Below, piece after piece: positions 5,032 through 5,623 of a stretch of DNA of 5,623 nt (positions are counted from its first letter, which is position 1; every line of letters starts with the position of its first letter). Position numbers and translations under genes: made by a program. The notes under the pieces are model-generated. The model did not search any database. It had not been told where the DNA came from and saw only the letters and a list, made by a program, of their open reading frames with translations. This DNA is from Actinomycetes bacterium (GTDB lineage Bacteria > Actinomycetota > Actinomycetes > Actinomycetales > Microbacteriaceae). Location of the stretch: NCBI GenBank assembly GCA_023421635.1, contig JAEZSU010000072.1:1-5623 (forward strand), written 5' to 3'.

Positions 5032-5623
5032 CGGCCGCCTCGTCCTCGTCGCCGCCCGCTCGGGCCACCAGCGCGAACAGGGTGTCGGGGGTGAGGGCGC
5101 TCCCCGGCACGATCTCGGCGACCCGCCCGTCGCGCAGGACCGCGATCGTGTGCGAGACCCGCAGCACCTCCTCGAGCTCGGCCGAGATGAACACGACCGC
5201 AACGCCGTTCGCGGCGAACTCGGACACGAGGTTCTGCACCTCGAGCTTCGCGCCCACGTCGATTCCGCGGGTCGGCTCGTCGAGCACGATGACCTGCGGT
5301 GCGAGCGCCAGCAGCCGTGCGAGCAGCACCTTCTGCTGGTTGCCGCCGGAGAGCGTCCCCGCGGGCTTGTCCAGATCCGGCGGGCGGATGTGGAGCGCTT
5401 CCACCCAACTGGCGGCGAGCTCCCGACGCCGTGCGGTGCTCATCCGGCGGAGGATGCCGCGCTGCGCCTGGAGGGCGATCGTGATGTTGTCGAGCACGCT
5501 GAGTTCGCCGATGATGCCCTCGGTGCGCCGGTTTTCCGAGGAGTAGACCACGCCCACCCGGATCGCCCGCCGCGGCGAGCGGAACGAGACCTCCTCGCCG
5601 CGCACCAGCAGGTCGCCGGAATC
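5024..5623 (-). CDS. Sugar ABC transporter ATP-binding protein, C-terminal part (RbsA/YtfR type), cut by window edge
   Basis: Cytoplasmic ATPase of a carbohydrate importer (CUT2 family). Only the last 199 residues are inside the window; whole proteins have about 500 and two nucleotide-binding domains, so this is most of the second one. Its Walker A lies just beyond 5623. Seen here, numbering from the first codon at 5623: the SENRRTEG element at 29-36, signature LSGGNQQKV 91-99, Walker B VIVLDEP 111-117, D-loop GID 120-122, and ISAELEE 146-152 where a switch His would sit. Absence of that His is, as I recall, normal for the second domain of this family. The stretch NITIALQAQRG (46-56) and the spacing to LSGGNQQKVLLAR resemble E. 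coli YtfR, the galactofuranose importer ATPase, more than RbsA. It ends in an acidic tail. The lacI-type gene follows with an 8-nt overlap. Permease and binding-protein genes should lie to the right. Confidence 0.93.
   Translation of the reverse strand, partial: DSGDLLVRGEEVSFRSPRRAIRVGVVYSSENRRTEGIIGELSVLDNITIALQAQRGILRRMSTARRRELAASWVEALHIRPPDLDKPAGTLSGGNQQKVLLARLLALAPQVIVLDEPTRGIDVGAKLEVQNLVSEFAANGVAVVFISAELEEVLRVSHTIAVLRDGRVAEIVPGSALTPDTLFALVARAGGDEDEAADD

Noticed and set aside
3883..5094. A 403-codon open frame on the plus strand opposite the LacI gene
   Set aside because: The sequence is His/Arg/Asp-rich and low in structure, as expected from the complement of a high-GC gene. The minus-strand frame has unmistakable LacI motifs.
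5391..5403. TGGAGCGCTTCCA, similar to CebR/cre-like LacI operators with central AGCGCT
   Set aside because: Beyond the central AGCGCT the symmetry breaks at three of the next four positions. It lies inside the ABC ATPase coding region, in conserved codons for VEALHIR, so chance is the simpler explanation.

Overview
This window reads as chromosomal DNA of a high-GC actinobacterium, most likely a member of the Microbacteriaceae such as Microbacterium. The reasons are the roughly 70% GC content with G/C-rich third codon positions, an actinobacterial-type ClpC preceded by a ClgR-type operator, a short ArgA-type acetyltransferase of the mycobacterial kind, and TAnnnT -10 boxes placed for leaderless GTG starts. 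The assignment is by recall of protein families, not by a search.

Left to right: bases 1-88 are a strongly G-skewed, nearly T-free tract with no convincing gene. A ClgR-like operator (92-109) and a -10 box (137-142) then lead into clpC (181-2709, +), the Hsp100 unfoldase of the Clp protease. clpC ends in a perfect 16-bp hairpin terminator (2720-2761), so it looks monocistronic. Next comes a short N-acetylglutamate synthase of the GNAT type (2809-3312, +). It is followed by a membrane-anchored extracytoplasmic protein with a four-cysteine beta-rich domain of unknown function (3365-4021, +). Both of these genes start at GTG exactly 6 nt after a TAnnnT box, which predicts leaderless mRNAs.

The right part is on the minus strand and converges on the left part. 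A LacI-family regulator (5031 down to 4015) follows the C-terminal part of a duplicated sugar ABC ATPase (from beyond 5623 down to 5024) and overlaps it by 8 nt. The ATPase fragment most resembles YtfR, the galactofuranose-type importer ATPase. The pair is probably the downstream end of a carbohydrate-uptake operon with its own local regulator, whose other genes lie beyond the right edge. The LacI stop and the stop of the anchored protein overlap tail to tail by 7 bp.

Functionally the window combines housekeeping proteolysis, the first step of arginine synthesis, an envelope protein of unknown role and the edge of a sugar importer. I see no mobile element, CRISPR array, RNA gene or defence system. 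The most interesting items are the ClgR operator, the leaderless promoters, the unrecognised anchored protein, and an excess of the hexamer GGATGC/GCATCC.
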